Of a stretch of 64,000 nucleotides of DNA, positions 1 to 12,921 are shown piece by piece. The DNA is from Cryptomeria japonica. Lineage: Eukaryota > Streptophyta > Pinopsida > Cupressales > Cupressaceae. The translations under genes were made by a program, and so were the position numbers. The number at the start of each line of letters is the position of its first letter. The stretch's first letter is position 1. Location: NCBI RefSeq assembly GCF_030272615.1, contig NC_081414.1:822237896-822301895 (forward strand), given 5' to 3'. The notes under the pieces are model-generated. The model made no database searches. It saw nothing but the letters and a program-made list of their open reading frames with translations, and was not told the origin of the DNA.

Positions 1-2095
1 ACCCTGAGTATTATCCTTCAATATTAACCCTAAATGTACCATAACGTTAACACTCAACGTAATCTTACCAAATTAAAACCTGCCCCTAAACTTAACTATA
101 AACCTAGAGAATTAAACAACACCAACAACTTCAACCCTAATCTAACCATGATTGAACCATAACCCAAATTAAACCTTAACACTAATTCAAACCTAATCAT
201 AACCTAACCTTAAAATTTACTATAACTCTATAATTAATCTCTAATTACAACTTGAACACTAAACTAACTATAATTTAATGCTATCCCTCAACTTAACCCC
301 AACCTAATTGAACTCTAATTAAACTCTAAGCTTAAGTTACCTCCAACCTTAGTCTACTCCATACCTTGATCCTAATGGAACTTTGATCCCAACCCTAGCT
401 ATAATTAAATTATTACCATAATCAAATCCTAATCGTAATTAAACCCTAAATCTAATTAACTATAACTTTAACCCTTAACCCTAATCCCTCTGATTGAATG
501 CCAACTATAACCTATCCATAAACTTAACTCTAACCATATAATTTAACTATAATCCTAGGACCCTAACTATGATACACCCCTAATTGTAACCATAATCCCT
601 AACTATGATACATCCCTAATCGTAATCATAATCCTAACTATAACTTGAAACCTAGCCATAATCCTAACAATAACCTATTCCTATGTTGTAACCCTCATAA
701 CAGCCCTAATCATAATGTAAATCTGAACCATAGCCCTAACACTAAACCTAACCTTAACCATGGCATATACCCTAACATTAATCCTAACAATAACCCTTAA
801 CACTAACCCTAACCCTAGCCATAATCCTAATAATAACCATAAACCCTAGGCCTAATCATAATCTAAACCCTAGCCCTCACCCCAACCATGTGTAAACTAT
901 AACCCTAACCATAATCCTAATTATAACTCTAAACCCTAACCCTAATCATAATTATAACCCTAACCCCAATCCTAACCAAAACTCTAAACCCTAACACTAA
1001 CAATAATCCTTATCCCTAATTGAAAACCTATCCCTATTCTTAACCCTCAACCCTGATCATAATCCTAATCCTAACTCTAAACTCTCACCCTAACCTTAAT
1101 ATTAAGCCCTAACCCTAATCATAATCCTAACCTGAATGATAATGATGATGTAAATTATAACCCAAATCATTAACCTAAACTTAAAACCAGCCCTAACTAT
1201 AATGTTGACCTTGATCCTAAACCTTAATACTAACCTCAACCCTTACCCTAACATAGACCCCACCCATGATGTAAACCCTAACCATATCCATAATCCTAAC
1301 TGTGAACCTAACCATAACCCTTACCTCAACCATGACATAAACCATAACCCTAACCATAATCCTAACCATAACCCTAAACCCTAACTCTAATCAAAATCCT
1401 AATCATAACCCTAATCATAAACCTAAACCCTAACCCTAACAATAATCCCCAACCCTAAAGTTAAAACCTAACCCTAACCATAACCCCAACCCTCACCATG
1501 AGGTAAATCCTAACCCTAACAATAATCCCTAACCATAACTCCAATTCTCACCATCAAGTAAATCCTAACCCTAACCCAAGCCTTAACCCTGGCCATGATG
1601 TAAATTCTAACCCTAACCCTAAACCTAAACAATATGTAAGCCTTACCATGATCCTAATCCTAACCATAAACCCTATCACAAACCATAACGCTAACGCTAA
1701 CCATGATTCAATCCCTAACCCTATTCTTAGTCCTAACAATAACCCTAATCATGTTATAAATTGTAACCATAACCCTAACTCTAAACCTAACCCTAACCAT
1801 GATGTGAACTATAACATTAATCCTAACACTAACACTAACCCTTAATACTAACCCTAACCATGATGTAAACCCTAACACTAGCCATAATTTTAATAATAAC
1901 CATAGTCTTAAGCCTAACCATAATCCTAACCCTAACCATCACCATAATCCTAATAGTAATCCTAACTCCTAAACCTGACCATACTTCTAAACCTAAAAAA
2001 AACTAAACTTGATGCGAAACCTAATCATGATATAAATTGTAACTGTGGCCTTAACAATGATGTATGCCTTAACCTTGACCATAATACTAACCATT
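1..2095. repeat. Degenerate telomere-like tract T1 (CCCTAA orientation)
   Basis: The tract is built of loosely repeated CCCTAA, CCCTAAA, CCATAAT and CCTAATC words on the plus strand, never a clean array. Small open frames here (for example 1202-1384 and 1554-1739) are repeat translations rich in Asn-Pro or Leu-Gly and are not genes. Its first ~560 bases match 9887-10450 as a direct repeat, so T1 and T2 are copies of one sequence rather than independent telomere debris. It ends where AT-rich DNA begins near 2096. Confidence 0.9.
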
Positions 2096-2330
2096 TAATA
2101 AAGTTTTATATTATCATTAAATAAAGTTTAATATATTTTACATTTTATTATATGCTTGAGTCTTGCAAGATATATATTGTTGAAAATAGTCTAAATAGAT
2201 ATATTAAATTTCATATAACTTTGCATACTAATATACTAATATTATAATATAATTCAATTTAATAAAATCATACTATATAATTATATATTGATTTATTTTG
2301 TGTTTTCCATGTCACACTACATGACTGCCA

Positions 2331-2507
2331 CTAGCATATATATCTTAAATTTTAATTTAATCCATATAAAATACACCGAGAGATATCCTTCTCAAGGCAC
2401 CTATTTTTAATCAATTTTATACCCTAAAATCAAATAGGCACCCCGAGAAGGATATCTCTCGGTGTATTTTATATCAATTAATTTAAAATTTAAGATATAT
2501 AGGCTAG
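2331..2507. mobile_element. Foldback (MITE-like) element, copy 1
   Basis: A 177-bp near-perfect palindrome beginning CTAG and ending CTAG. The inner stem pairs ACCGAGAGATATCCTTCTC with its complement, and the loop lies near 2412-2430. Two further copies lie at 55268-55444 (opposite orientation) and 58831-59007. It has no coding capacity. It would fold into a long hairpin if transcribed, so a small-RNA precursor is possible but not shown. Confidence 0.8.
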
Positions 2508-4140
2508 TATATAATATAATCTTACCTCATTACCTTTTCACCTCACATTGCTATTGCTATGGCTTTGTGTTATAGAGTGAATGAGAAAGGGATAAAGAGG
2601 TATATTTTTGGATGTAAATAAGTGTTGCTTCCTATTTTGTTATAATAACTTATATTATAAAAGTATTTACTATCTAAGAACATTGTTCGATAATTAATAG
2701 TTATCTATAAATAAATTTATCTAATTTGAGTAGTGTAATAATTTGAGTTTTTGATGATTATATTAGAAGAACGATTTCAAATCTATTGAAAAATATTCAA
2801 GATAATTATTTTAAAAAATATAAAATTTCAATTTAAGTATTAAAAGAACAAAAGTTTAATTTATTATAGAAATATTATAATTATTTGAAAATAATGAATA
2901 CATTGATTTTTTGTCAAACTAATTAACAAAAGTACAATATCTTGTGTTTAATAAAAAATGTTGAGAAAGATATTAAAAAATACAACCACAAAATATATTA
3001 TAATAACATGAAAATATATAATTTTTATAAGAATTATGGACCCACTTAGTTCTATGGTCTAATAAAACACTAAAGATCAAGATAATCGATGACTTTTCTT
3101 ATTCAATTAATTTCATGTGAATCCATATGTTTCCATTGAAGAGGAGAATTTACAAGCTAAAAGGATGATCATGACTTGAGTTAAATTTAATTTAAAAATA
3201 AAAAAAGTAAAAAAAGATTATGGCAAAGAAGTTTCATTATTTTTTTGGAATAATGAGATAATTTATAGTCTGGTTTTATTTTGGTATTTTGAGAGTATTT
3301 TTCATGTATGTTGTTTGTAAAAAGACAAGACTTAATAACCTTTAAATTCTATCTTGAATTGAGAGACGTATTTGGGAGTGGTCAATGAGTAAAATTAGAA
3401 CAATTATAATTAAAAATAGAGTGTAGATTAATATAACTCATTAAGATATGTAACTAAAATTTTCTTCATATTCAAAATCATAAATTGTATGAATTAATTT
3501 TCAAAACAATTCTAACTATAAAACACAATTTTGATCTAAAAAAAGATGTACATTTAATATATTTAAAAAAATTAAAAAAAAATATCTTCTTTGCTATTAT
3601 AACAAATATTTTCTAAAGACAACCATTAGTATGTGGAAGTCACCATAAAGACTTATGATAATAACAATCTTGTATACTACCAAATGAACTTCCACACATA
3701 GAAGAAGCAAGAAAGAATGCTGAATTATTGGATTTAAAGAAGAGGTAGGACAATACATGTTAATAGAAATACAAAAAAACCAAAAAAAATTATAATTGAT
3801 TCCACTTTACCTACAATCACTATCAAAATGCAGTTAAAGGACCCAAGCAAAGCATTTTTAGTTTTCCTAGATAACATTCTTTGACCACGAGCATATAGGG
3901 TGGTAACTACTAGTAGAAAATTCTCAGCGTGTATGAAAATGATACTTCCAGTGATGATATAGTAGTAGATTGAATATTTGTTTTTTTTAATTTTAAAGTC
4001 GCTGACAAAAAATTCTATATTTTTTTATTAGAGTTTTTACAATCGATTATATAGATCATAAACTATAGATTATAAATACCTTTGATATAGAGTATGAAAA
4101 TATTGTATTTTTAATTTATTTTTATTTTAAGTGATATCAA

Positions 4141-4144
4141 TATT
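4141..4144. other. Empty target site of element D
   Basis: The four bases TATT (AATA on the other strand) sit at the point where the inverted partner copy carries the 1179-bp element D flanked by AATA on both sides. The sequence on each side matches the flanks of D in reverse complement. This gives a direct empty/filled comparison within one window. Confidence 0.8.
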
Positions 4145-4339
4145 AGGGAGTCATATTTCATATATTGATTGGAAAGAGATAAGAGTACAAAGTACAAAAT
4201 GACAACTTCATGGGAGTGCCTAAAAATTCTTTGAAACATATATGCATTATGCATATTTGATGCATTATCTCAATAGAAAACTACATGAAATTTCATAACT
4301 ATTTAAAGCACTTTCAAGGTGAAAAGTGTATATTTTAGA

Positions 4340-5575
4340 ACATAGTCAACTAAACCCACCTCTTCAAAAGAGTTTTTTAAATCCATCATTCTTTTGTTTA
4401 CTTTAAGAAAACCACTAATTTTCTCATTTAGATCAAATAGCATTAAATTCCCTACCTAGAGTGAAGATTTTGTTATCAAGTACTTTCAATCTAGAGCTAA
4501 TGGCAATCCAAACCTCCTACTTGTATTTTGTTTTAGTTAGTTCGTATCTGCATTGCCCTCCAAGGGATGCACTCACTCCCTTGAATATCAACATATATTG
4601 CTTCATTCTTGTGAGGTAATTCTCTTTTGCCTCTTCCTCCTTCTATTTGTTTATCTTCTTACCATGACTATTCTATTTTCTATATTTCTTTAGAGGCCTT
4701 GCTAGAAATGACTATTACTTCTTATTTTTGTGATTCCAAGGTCATCAAGATTAGAGAGATCCCTATCCAATTTAAATCCTTCTAACTCCATTTCCCTTTC
4801 TTTTTATCTCTCTGAGTAATTCCTTACATCTGTGTTTCTTATGGCCCAATTTCCATCCTTTGTTCCTTATGTAAACTACATTCCATGTTTGTCCTTGAGA
4901 ACCAAAACTCAATGTAAACCTTGTTTTCCCTAGATGTTACTTCCTTTAGCTCGACATTAGGGGGAGAGAGACCTTCGCTCTCAAAACATTCCCACTAGAT
5001 CCAAAGATATCTTAGGGGATAGAGAAACCTTCTCCTTGACCATTCCAAGATTGAGAGATCTACTTGTAAAATCTTTCGCTAGTTTCTAGCCCAAATTTAT
5101 TGCTATGGCATTATCTTGCCTATTGTCTACCTACTACTTGGGAACCCATCTTTTGAGTTGTGGCCTAAGACACTTTAATTTGAAATGTTTACTACTAAAA
5201 CCTCTTAAGCAAAATAATCTCCTACCATCAATTTCTATTGTATTCTCCCATATCCCCCCAAGTGAGGACAACCATATGACATTTAGAATAGAATCAATGG
5301 ATATCATTTTGACTCAAACATATAGTGCTAAGTCACCTTTCCCCATAATGAAGTCGTGGACAAGCTCTAGTTTTGAACCAATCAATTGGAGATAATTGTC
5401 CAAGCAATATTTGAATGGTAAGCTATAGAAACAAATCTAGAATGGATCATTAGATGAGACCTTTGATCTAGAGTTAAAGTTAGAAAACCACTTCTAGACA
5501 TACACCAAGTTCTCTCCACACCAAAAATGGTATTTATTTAAAATATTGAATCTTTGTCTTCCTCCCTCCACACCA
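4340..5575 (-). pseudogene. LINE ORF1 remnant (DUF4283/CCHC type)
   Basis: Read on the minus strand, about 5020-5575 gives a broken protein with the order WFSNFN, ICFYSLPFKY, IGSKLE, then IEIDGRRLF and KCLRPQ...RWV. This matches the layout of plant L1-type ORF1 proteins: a DUF4283 domain followed by a linker and a zinc-knuckle region. Several stop codons interrupt it. Downstream (4340-5020) the minus strand is purine-rich and low in stops, as expected of the C-terminal part of ORF1, but I could not place motifs there. The function in an intact element would be RNA binding in the retrotransposition particle. This copy is dead. The plus-strand frame at 5105-5395 is a shadow. Confidence 0.6.
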
Positions 5576-7139
5576 CCACTAATATAAATATATATAGTAT
5601 AATTTAATTATATTAAATTTATTATAATAAACATTATTTACAAACTAATAAATTCTATTAAATGTTTTACTTTAACATACCAATATAAACTTGCTTTAGA
5701 AAATTTAATTAACATTATTTAAAAAAAGATATTTATTAATATTTTTTTTTTTTAAATAAACTAAAAATATCAATGAAATATCAATTACATCTTAAAAAAA
5801 TTAATATTTGTAACTAATTTATTATGTTGAGATTCCTATATAGTCCTAACACACCGTGTACATAAAAAAGAAATAACAGTTACAACTAATATTAATCACT
5901 GCTACAATTTAAACTTATAACGGAGGAAGACAAATTATTTAAGCTTCACTATAGTTTAATATTAATATTAATAGATATCTTTCTTGCTTCACTTATTTTG
6001 TTTTTCTATGTTATAGCTATAGCTATGGATTTCTATGTTAGCTGAACGAATTCTTTGTGTTTCAATTTTCGTATTTTTCTTGTTTGTTTACTCTAAAAAT
6101 GATAGGGGTTTTTTTTCTTCTTGTGTAGATGGACAAGGCATCGATTGTTGGGGAGTCACTCTTGAATCCCTTCACAATGTCAATCTCACATCTTTTAACG
6201 CCAGATTATCAAATGTCCAACTTTTAAGTGACTAATTTTGAACTTTCCCAAGTCATCAAAGACCTATGATTTTGATTATTTCTTAAATATTGCTTTCATG
6301 TCCAGTCGGAAGATCCTTGTGGAGAATTATATATGGAACAAGAACTGTCTGTCATTGTGGAAGAGGGTATATGTTCTTTTAGAAATTTATTTATATTTCC
6401 AATCTTTCTAATATTAAAATCAGTTTAGTATTGATAGTTTAAGAAAGGAGGGTCTTTTACCATTACCATGGAATGTAGAACCTCAGAATATATAATTTTT
6501 ATAGAGTTGTAGAACAGAGGTTGTGAATGGAACAGGTCAAGGGCGTTCTGCTATGGAGGAAGAAAGGCAGGAAGCAGTTAACAATAATGAAGAAGCAGGA
6601 GGTGGTCGGCATCAATTTGGCCCTGAAGTAGCCCTGAATGTGAAGTAGCTATGAGGAAATTTGGAAATTTGGAAATGTGAAGAGGGAATTTGGAAATGTG
6701 AAGTAGCTATGAGGAAATTTGGAAATATGTCACTGTCACATTATCACTCTTTGGGATTTCTCTTACTTTTTTTGGGCTCTATTTCACTCAGTGGAAGAGC
6801 CTCACCAATTTGTTGGTTATCATGATGATCTTCTTGATAATTTTTTCCTCAATTTTTAGTGTGCTCTTTTGTATTTTTCATCACAAAATGAGAAAGGAAG
6901 AGCAATTGAGATCAAACTACAATAGCTGCTGGTTGCTCAAGTCAGAATGTCTTTTCTTCGTAGTAGTTTTTTTTGGCAATCACAGTCTATTTTTTCATTG
7001 CCATCCACGCCATCAGCAAATTTATTGCCATTCATAGAACAGCGTAAATTGCTGTTTTGACTTGTTTGTCAGATTTGTTTGTTGTAGCAGCTATGTGTTT
7101 ATGTTATCATTTGATGACTTTGTTTGATGTAATTACATC
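5576..7139. other. AT-rich intergenic DNA, no supported gene
   Basis: Short open frames at 6035-6235 and 6810-7037 show no recognisable domain and no homologue in the window. A short tandem duplication (words AAATTTGGAAATGTGAAG and TAGCTATGAGGAAATTTGG) lies at about 6640-6730. Nothing else could be supported. Confidence 0.5.
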
Positions 7140-7440
7140 TAGAGTTGTACTCTACAATGGTAACAATAGGAGGTCATCAGATCTGTGTAAGAAAAAAGAA
7201 ATGATTGGCATGCTTCACAGTTACAGAGCATTCGAAGAGTCAAGGTATTTGAAGCTTCAATGACAACAATAAGAGGTCACCAGATCTGTCAGTGTAAGAA
7301 AATAAAATGATTGGTATGCTTGATAGTTAAGAATATTAGAAGAGTTGATCACCTCTAATGGCAACAATAGAAGGTCACCAGATCTTTCGGTGTAAGAAAA
7401 TAAAATGATTGGTATGCTTCGTAGTTACAGAGTAGTATTC
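7140..7440. repeat. Three diverged ~100-bp tandem units
   Basis: The block containing AGGTCACCAGATCTGT, GTGTAAGAAAATAAAATGAT and TGGTATGCTT recurs at about 7171, 7274 and 7372. Related sequence in inverted orientation is found at 42375-42610 in the right arm (GGTGACC...CATTATAGG and CTTACACC...TGCCATTGTAGG). These are the only landmarks that align this part of the two arms. Confidence 0.65.
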
Positions 7441-8687
7441 AAGGTATTTGAAGTAAGTTTAGCGGTTATAGAATATTCCAAGAGTCAGAAGGACTCAAAA
7501 GTTTCCTTTTTCTCAATTCTCATTCATTGGGGTTGAGCGTCTCATTATTCTCTTGCAAAAAGAATGTAAAAATGTAAGAATTAATGCATTCTGATGATGT
7601 TTTAATCATGAATGGTGATGGTGAAAGCGTTTCAGGCTTCGATTACTCTTGCATGTGAGGCATGCACTTTGCATGTGTAATTTGATTCTTTTCCTCTATT
7701 CTACCATTTTTTTTTCATTGTTTTATTTGCATGTGGTTACCAACAGTTTACTTTTTGGATATTTATTTGTCTGCTTTTTTCCCTATTTTCTTGTTTGAAG
7801 GATATCTATTCAACTCTTCTTATTTATTACATTAGCTCTAGACGAGGTGCTTCATTTCTCAAAGGTGTTTGGTGATTCAAGAACAAATAGTTCAAAAACT
7901 AGGAGAGGTGAACTATATAAGCACACACGGTTTCAATGATTTTAAATAGCACAATGCAAATTTGGGGTTTCAATGTAACATAGTCAATTTGGCTTCCACA
8001 ACTTCTTCTAAATATTCGTATTTTTCTAAGTGTCCATGATTAATACAATATGTACATCTCACACTTTAAAAAACAAAATATTTAGCTACGAAACATTTAG
8101 CTTATATATTAATTTTAAGATATGTAGCTATGAAACATTTAAGATATTCATTCTTTTTATATTTTTGGACAACTCCATTCTTTCATGTTTGTGAACTTCA
8201 AATACCAAGAAATATTTGTGGACTTCAAATATAAAGAATCAACCAAATTATTTTTTCTATATATTCTATATATTAATTTAATATATTTTCTTGTTTCTCA
8301 TAAAATGGTGATGCTAAAAAATCCACTTAAATTACTTAAATATTCTTTTCAATGTCATTGGTTAAGAAAAGGAGATGTTACTTATCTTTTTCATATTAGA
8401 TTCTAATATTAAATAAAATATTTAAAATTCTTACTTAGTTAATGATTTGAGATAAGTAGAAAATATTTTATTGGAGTCTTATTTACTTTTGGAGTTGCTA
8501 AGTACAAAGATCTTTGTTCAAAACAAATTGAAAATAAATGATTACAAAAAAAATTCAAATCTTAAACATATAAATATAATGTTTATCAATTCAAAAAACC
8601 AAATTTACATGCTTACACAAGTATAATTAATAAAAATAATATATAATTTTCAATTTTCAATTTCGAAAGATCGAAAGGAATTTTTTT
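7441..8687. other. AT-rich intergenic DNA, no supported gene
   Basis: No domain, RNA gene or element end was recognised. The open frame 8185-8406 has no supporting features and lies in highly AT-rich DNA. Confidence 0.5.
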
Positions 8688-9245
8688 GTTTCTATATTTC
8701 AATCATAAAAATATAAAGTTTCTAAGTTTAAAAAATCAAAATTACATGCTACACAAGGGTAAAGAATAAAAATTGTATATAATTTTTTATTTTTCATTTA
8801 GAAAACTGAAAAAAAAAAATTATGTTTCTAAAGTTTAATCATTAAAACTTAATGTTTCTAAATTCAAAAAATCTAAGTTACATGCATGTACAAATATTTT
8901 GAAAAATAATATATAATTTTTAATATATAAAGAATACTTATTATTAAAATAAATTTCTAATTTTTTGTTTCCATATTTCAATCATAAAAATATAAAGTTT
9001 CTAAATTTAAAAAATCAAAATTACATGCTACACAAGGGTAAAGAATAAAAATTGTATATAATTTTTTATTTTTCAATTAGAAAACTGAAAAAAAAAAATT
9101 ATGTTTCTAAAGTTTAATCATTAAAACTTAATGTTTCTAAATTCAAAAAATCAAAGTTACATGCATGTACAAATATTTTGAGAAATAATATATAATTTTT
9201 AATATATAAAGAATACTTATTATTAAAATAAATTTCTAATTTATG
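8688..9245. repeat. 279-bp tandem duplication
   Basis: Two adjacent copies, 8688-8966 and 8967-9245, start with GTTTCTATATTTCAATCATA and GTTTCCATATTTCAATCATA and remain almost identical throughout, including the ACATGCATGTACAAATATTT segment. Diverged relatives in inverted orientation occur at about 40170-41190, which pairs the inner parts of the two arms. Confidence 0.85.
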
Positions 9246-9644
9246 ATATAGATGTAATTTTTCTATTTATATCTCATTTATCTCTTAGTTGAGTTTGGAA
9301 ATTTTATTATATATTAATTAAAATTTAAAGTTATTTGTATCAAAAATTTAAAAAATTGGTTACATTAAAACAATTTTCTATAACCTTTAAACCCAATATT
9401 ATCATTAAAACAAAATGTTAATAAATTTTTTAATATTTATATTAATAATATTATTTTAATTTAAAGAAAGTTTAAGCTATTTTAAAATTTATTTATTTTA
9501 TCAGAACAAAATTTTAAAGTATTTATTTCATAAAAAATATAGAAAAAAATAGAAAAATTCAAAAGAAAAGTACATAATAATGAAGATTATATTTTAATAT
9601 TTTATAAGAAAATGATAATAAGTGTCCTAAATTCATTATCTTAT

Positions 9645-11748
9645 AATAGTAATCCTATCATAATTACAAATTACCCTAAACTTAATTCTAACCCTAGAAT
9701 TAAACCCTACCTACCACTTGAACCCTAATCTAACCATAATTGAACCTTAACCCTATTTTAATCCTAAAACTAACTCTAACCCTAATTAACACTGAATTGA
9801 ATTGTAATACTAACCCTATTCATGCTAGAACCCTAGCCATAACCCTCCCACTAATTTTAATGGAGCCTCAACCTTTACCTTGAGCATTATCCTTCAATAT
9901 TAACCCTAATTGTACCAAAACATTAACACTCAACCTAATCTTACCAAATTAAAACCTAATCCTAAACTTAACTATAACCCTAGAGAATTAAACACCACCT
10001 ACAACTTTAACCCTAATATAACCATGATTGAATCATAACCCCAAATTAAACCTTAACACTAATTGAAACCTAATCATAACATAACCTTAAAATTTACTAT
10101 AACTCTATAATTAATCTTTAATTACCAACTTGAACCCTAAAATAACCATGTAATTAAATCCTGTCCCTCAACTTAACTCCAACCCAAATTGAACTCTAAT
10201 CCTAATTAAACTCTAACCTTAAGCTACCCCTAACCCTAATCTACTCCATACCTTGATCCTAATAGAACTTTAACCCTAACCCTAGCTATAATAAAATTGT
10301 TACCATAATCAAATCCTAATCGTAATTGAACCCTAGATCTAATTAATTATAATCTTAACCCTTAACTCTAATCCCTCTAATTGAATGTCAACTATGACCT
10401 AACCATAAACTTAACTCTAACCATATAATTAAACCATAATCCTAACAATTACCCTAATCCTAATTCCTGACCCTAACAATAACCCTAACACTAAACCTAA
10501 CCCTAACCATCGAGTAAACCCTAACATTAATCCTAATAGTAAACCTAATGATGGAGTAAACCCTAACCATAACTCTAACCATAATTTTGAAATCTTAACC
10601 CAAACCCTAACCTAAAAGCTAACTCTAATTCTAGTACTATCCCTAACTATTATATACCCCTAACCATAATCATAACCGTAATCTTAACCCTACCCAAAAA
10701 CCTAACCCTAACCCTAACATTATCCCTAACTATGATACACCTCTAATCATAAACATATTCCTAACTACAACCCTAAAACTAACGATAATCCTAACAATAA
10801 CCCTAATCTTAAGCCCCAACCCTAATTATAACCCAAATCATGATGTAAATCATAACCATAATCCTAATGCTAAACCTAACCTTAAGTATGGTGTGAATCC
10901 TAATATTAATTCTAATAGTAACCCCTAACACTAACCTTAAACATGATATCAACCCTAACCCTAACTCTACCGCTAAATTGAGTTATATCTCTAACCATAA
11001 CACTAACTATAAAGCCTAACCGTAACCTTTAATCTATCTCTAAGACAAAATTTAACCCTAATCCAAACTAAACTTAAGTCTAATCCTATCCATTAACCTA
11101 AACCTAACTATAATATAAATCCTAACTATAATTCAAACTATAACTCTAACCATAATCATAAAGTCTAACCATAACCCTACATAAAACATAACCCTTATCC
11201 TAACATTATACCAGAGTATTATATTCCCCTCACCCTAACCCTAGCATTGTTCCTAACTATGTACACCCTTAACTATAACCATAATCCTATCTATAACCCT
11301 AAACCTAATCATAATCCTAATAATAAACCTAATCCTAACCCCTAACTGTAATTATAACACTAATCATAAACCCTAACCCTAACCTTGAATCTATCTCTAA
11401 GCAAAAACATGACCCTAATCTAGACCCTAAACCTGTCTAGCCCTATCGATTAACCTAATTATCTAACTACTATCTAAACACTAAGCATAATCCTAAATTA
11501 TAACTCTAACCAAAATCCTAAAGTCTAACCCTAACCCTACCCCAAAAGCTAAGCCTAATCCTAACACTATCCCTAACTATTATATACCGATAACTATAAT
11601 CATAATCATAGTCATAACCCTACCCCAAAACCTAACCGTAACTCGAGCATTGTCCATAACTATTATACACCCCTAAGCGTAACCATAATCCTAACTATAA
11701 CTTGAAACCTAACCATAATCCTAACAATAACCCTAATCCTATGCCCTA
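9645..11748. repeat. Degenerate telomere-like tract T2 (CCCTAA orientation)
   Basis: Same composition as T1, in direct orientation. From about 9887 it repeats the start of T1 closely (AATATTAACCCTAA... then AACACTCAACCTAATCTTACC). It ends abruptly at the left terminus of element A at 11749, so A marks a clean junction. Its counterpart on the other side of the A/B region is tract T3, in the opposite orientation. Confidence 0.9.
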
Positions 11749-11794
11749 GGGTAAGTGGAAGAAGTTGTGTCCACTGTTTGACCAAAAAGTGGAC
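11749..11794 (+). repeat. Element A left terminal inverted repeat and stem
   Basis: The terminus GGGTAAGTGGAAGAAGTTGT runs straight into a short stem with GTCCACT (11769-11775) pairing to AGTGGAC (11788-11794). The same stem position is kept in B (CCACTTTT/AAAAGTGG, 30231-30251) and in D (ACTTTTTGGCCAAAAAGT, 47803-47820). Conservation of the fold with changed bases suggests that it matters for the ends. Confidence 0.75.
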
Positions 11795-12639
11795 GTTTTT
11801 TCCCTTTTTTTTTTATTTTGTCCCGTTTGACCTAAATATTTGAGGCACTTAAAGGATGATTTTTGAAAACATTCAGTAATAGAAAATGTAGTGCTCAAAG
11901 TCTACTTTCCAAATATGTAATTTTTTTCAATACCTAGATCTTAAAAAGGAAGTTTGAATAGGCATTAGTAAAACATATAGTTTAAAAGTCACTTTTTAGG
12001 ACCATACCATGCCCATGTACGACAAGCATAATTTGACCTAAATGAAACTATTTTTCTTTATCCTTTTGGAAAAAGATCTATAACTCACTCATCTTTGATG
12101 AGGATATTTTTTTGTAATTTTTTTCCATATATTTTTTTTTGTTATTTTTTAATTGGGCATAATCACTGTTTTGAAAAATCCACATGTACGACAAGCATAA
12201 TTCGACCTAAACTTAACATTTTTTAATTTTTTTTTAAACTGTATAGATTTGTCTGTAGTTTGATGCCATATATTTTTTTTTTCAAAAAACTTTAAGACAA
12301 AAAAGTTATTAAAATTAAAAAAAACCATGTTATTTCAAGTTTATGGATCTTTTTCATTAGAAATTATTTTAAAATTAAAAATATTGTTCCATTCTCTTAA
12401 TAAAATATATATTTAGAATCTAGACAGTGTGTACTATAATGGGTTTTTGTTGTTTAAAAAAATTCTAAAAATTAGGTGTTTAGATATATTTTTGAAGTCA
12501 TTTTTTTGTATGAAGCTTGATTTAGGCTTGAAATTGTAGGTCAAACCAGTTTCGAGCCTCAGGTTCGGCTTTCTGAATCATTTACCAAGCCTAATTTCGA
12601 ACCTACAAGTGGGCCCCAAAAAATTATTTTTGCAAACGA

Positions 12640-12755
12640 GATCCTGTGTTGAGAATGGGATCCCGTGTTGAAAACACGATCCCCTTCTTTATTGCAATTT
12701 ATTTAAAAAAAAAAAAAGCAAACGGGATCCCATTTTCAACATGGGATCCCGTTTG
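12640..12755. repeat. Element A left subterminal GGGATCCC box array
   Basis: Perfect GGGATCCC palindromes lie at 12657-12664, 12724-12731 and 12743-12750, with degenerate ones between (GAGATCCTG, CACGATCCCC). They are separated by TTTTCAACA or GTTGAAAACA words and bounded by AAAC/GTTT, giving AAACGGGATCCC...GGGATCCCGTTT palindromes. The same boxes recur near the right end of A. They are candidates for transposase binding sites; this role is inferred. Confidence 0.8.
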
Positions 12756-12921
12756 CTTTTACCATTATTTTTTTTTTGAATTGTATAAATATATGATCAT
12801 TTAACATAATAAAACATGTCGATTCAAATGTGCAAGTTTTTAAATGATATATTATGATCAAGTTGTCCTTCAGATGCTTTTTGGTTGCAATTTTAGATCC
12901 ATTTTTTGAAGGTGGCATTTA

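Larger units (their letters stand above)
2096..4335. repeat. Outer left arm of a large inverted repeat
   Basis: AT-rich DNA whose reverse complement is found at about 47570-55690. Anchors are the stretch after the foldback (2510-2640 against 55130-55260), 3060-3250 against 54480-54730, 3590-3960 against 49150-49640, and 4145-4335 against 47570-47778. The right copy is longer because it holds element D and LINE sequence. This left copy therefore preserves the empty sites of those insertions. No gene is visible in it. Confidence 0.85.

Noticed and set aside
1202-1845. Open frames rich in Asn-Pro or Leu-Gly in the first 2 kb
   Set aside because: They are translations of the degenerate CCCTAA tract in several frames at once and have no independent support.
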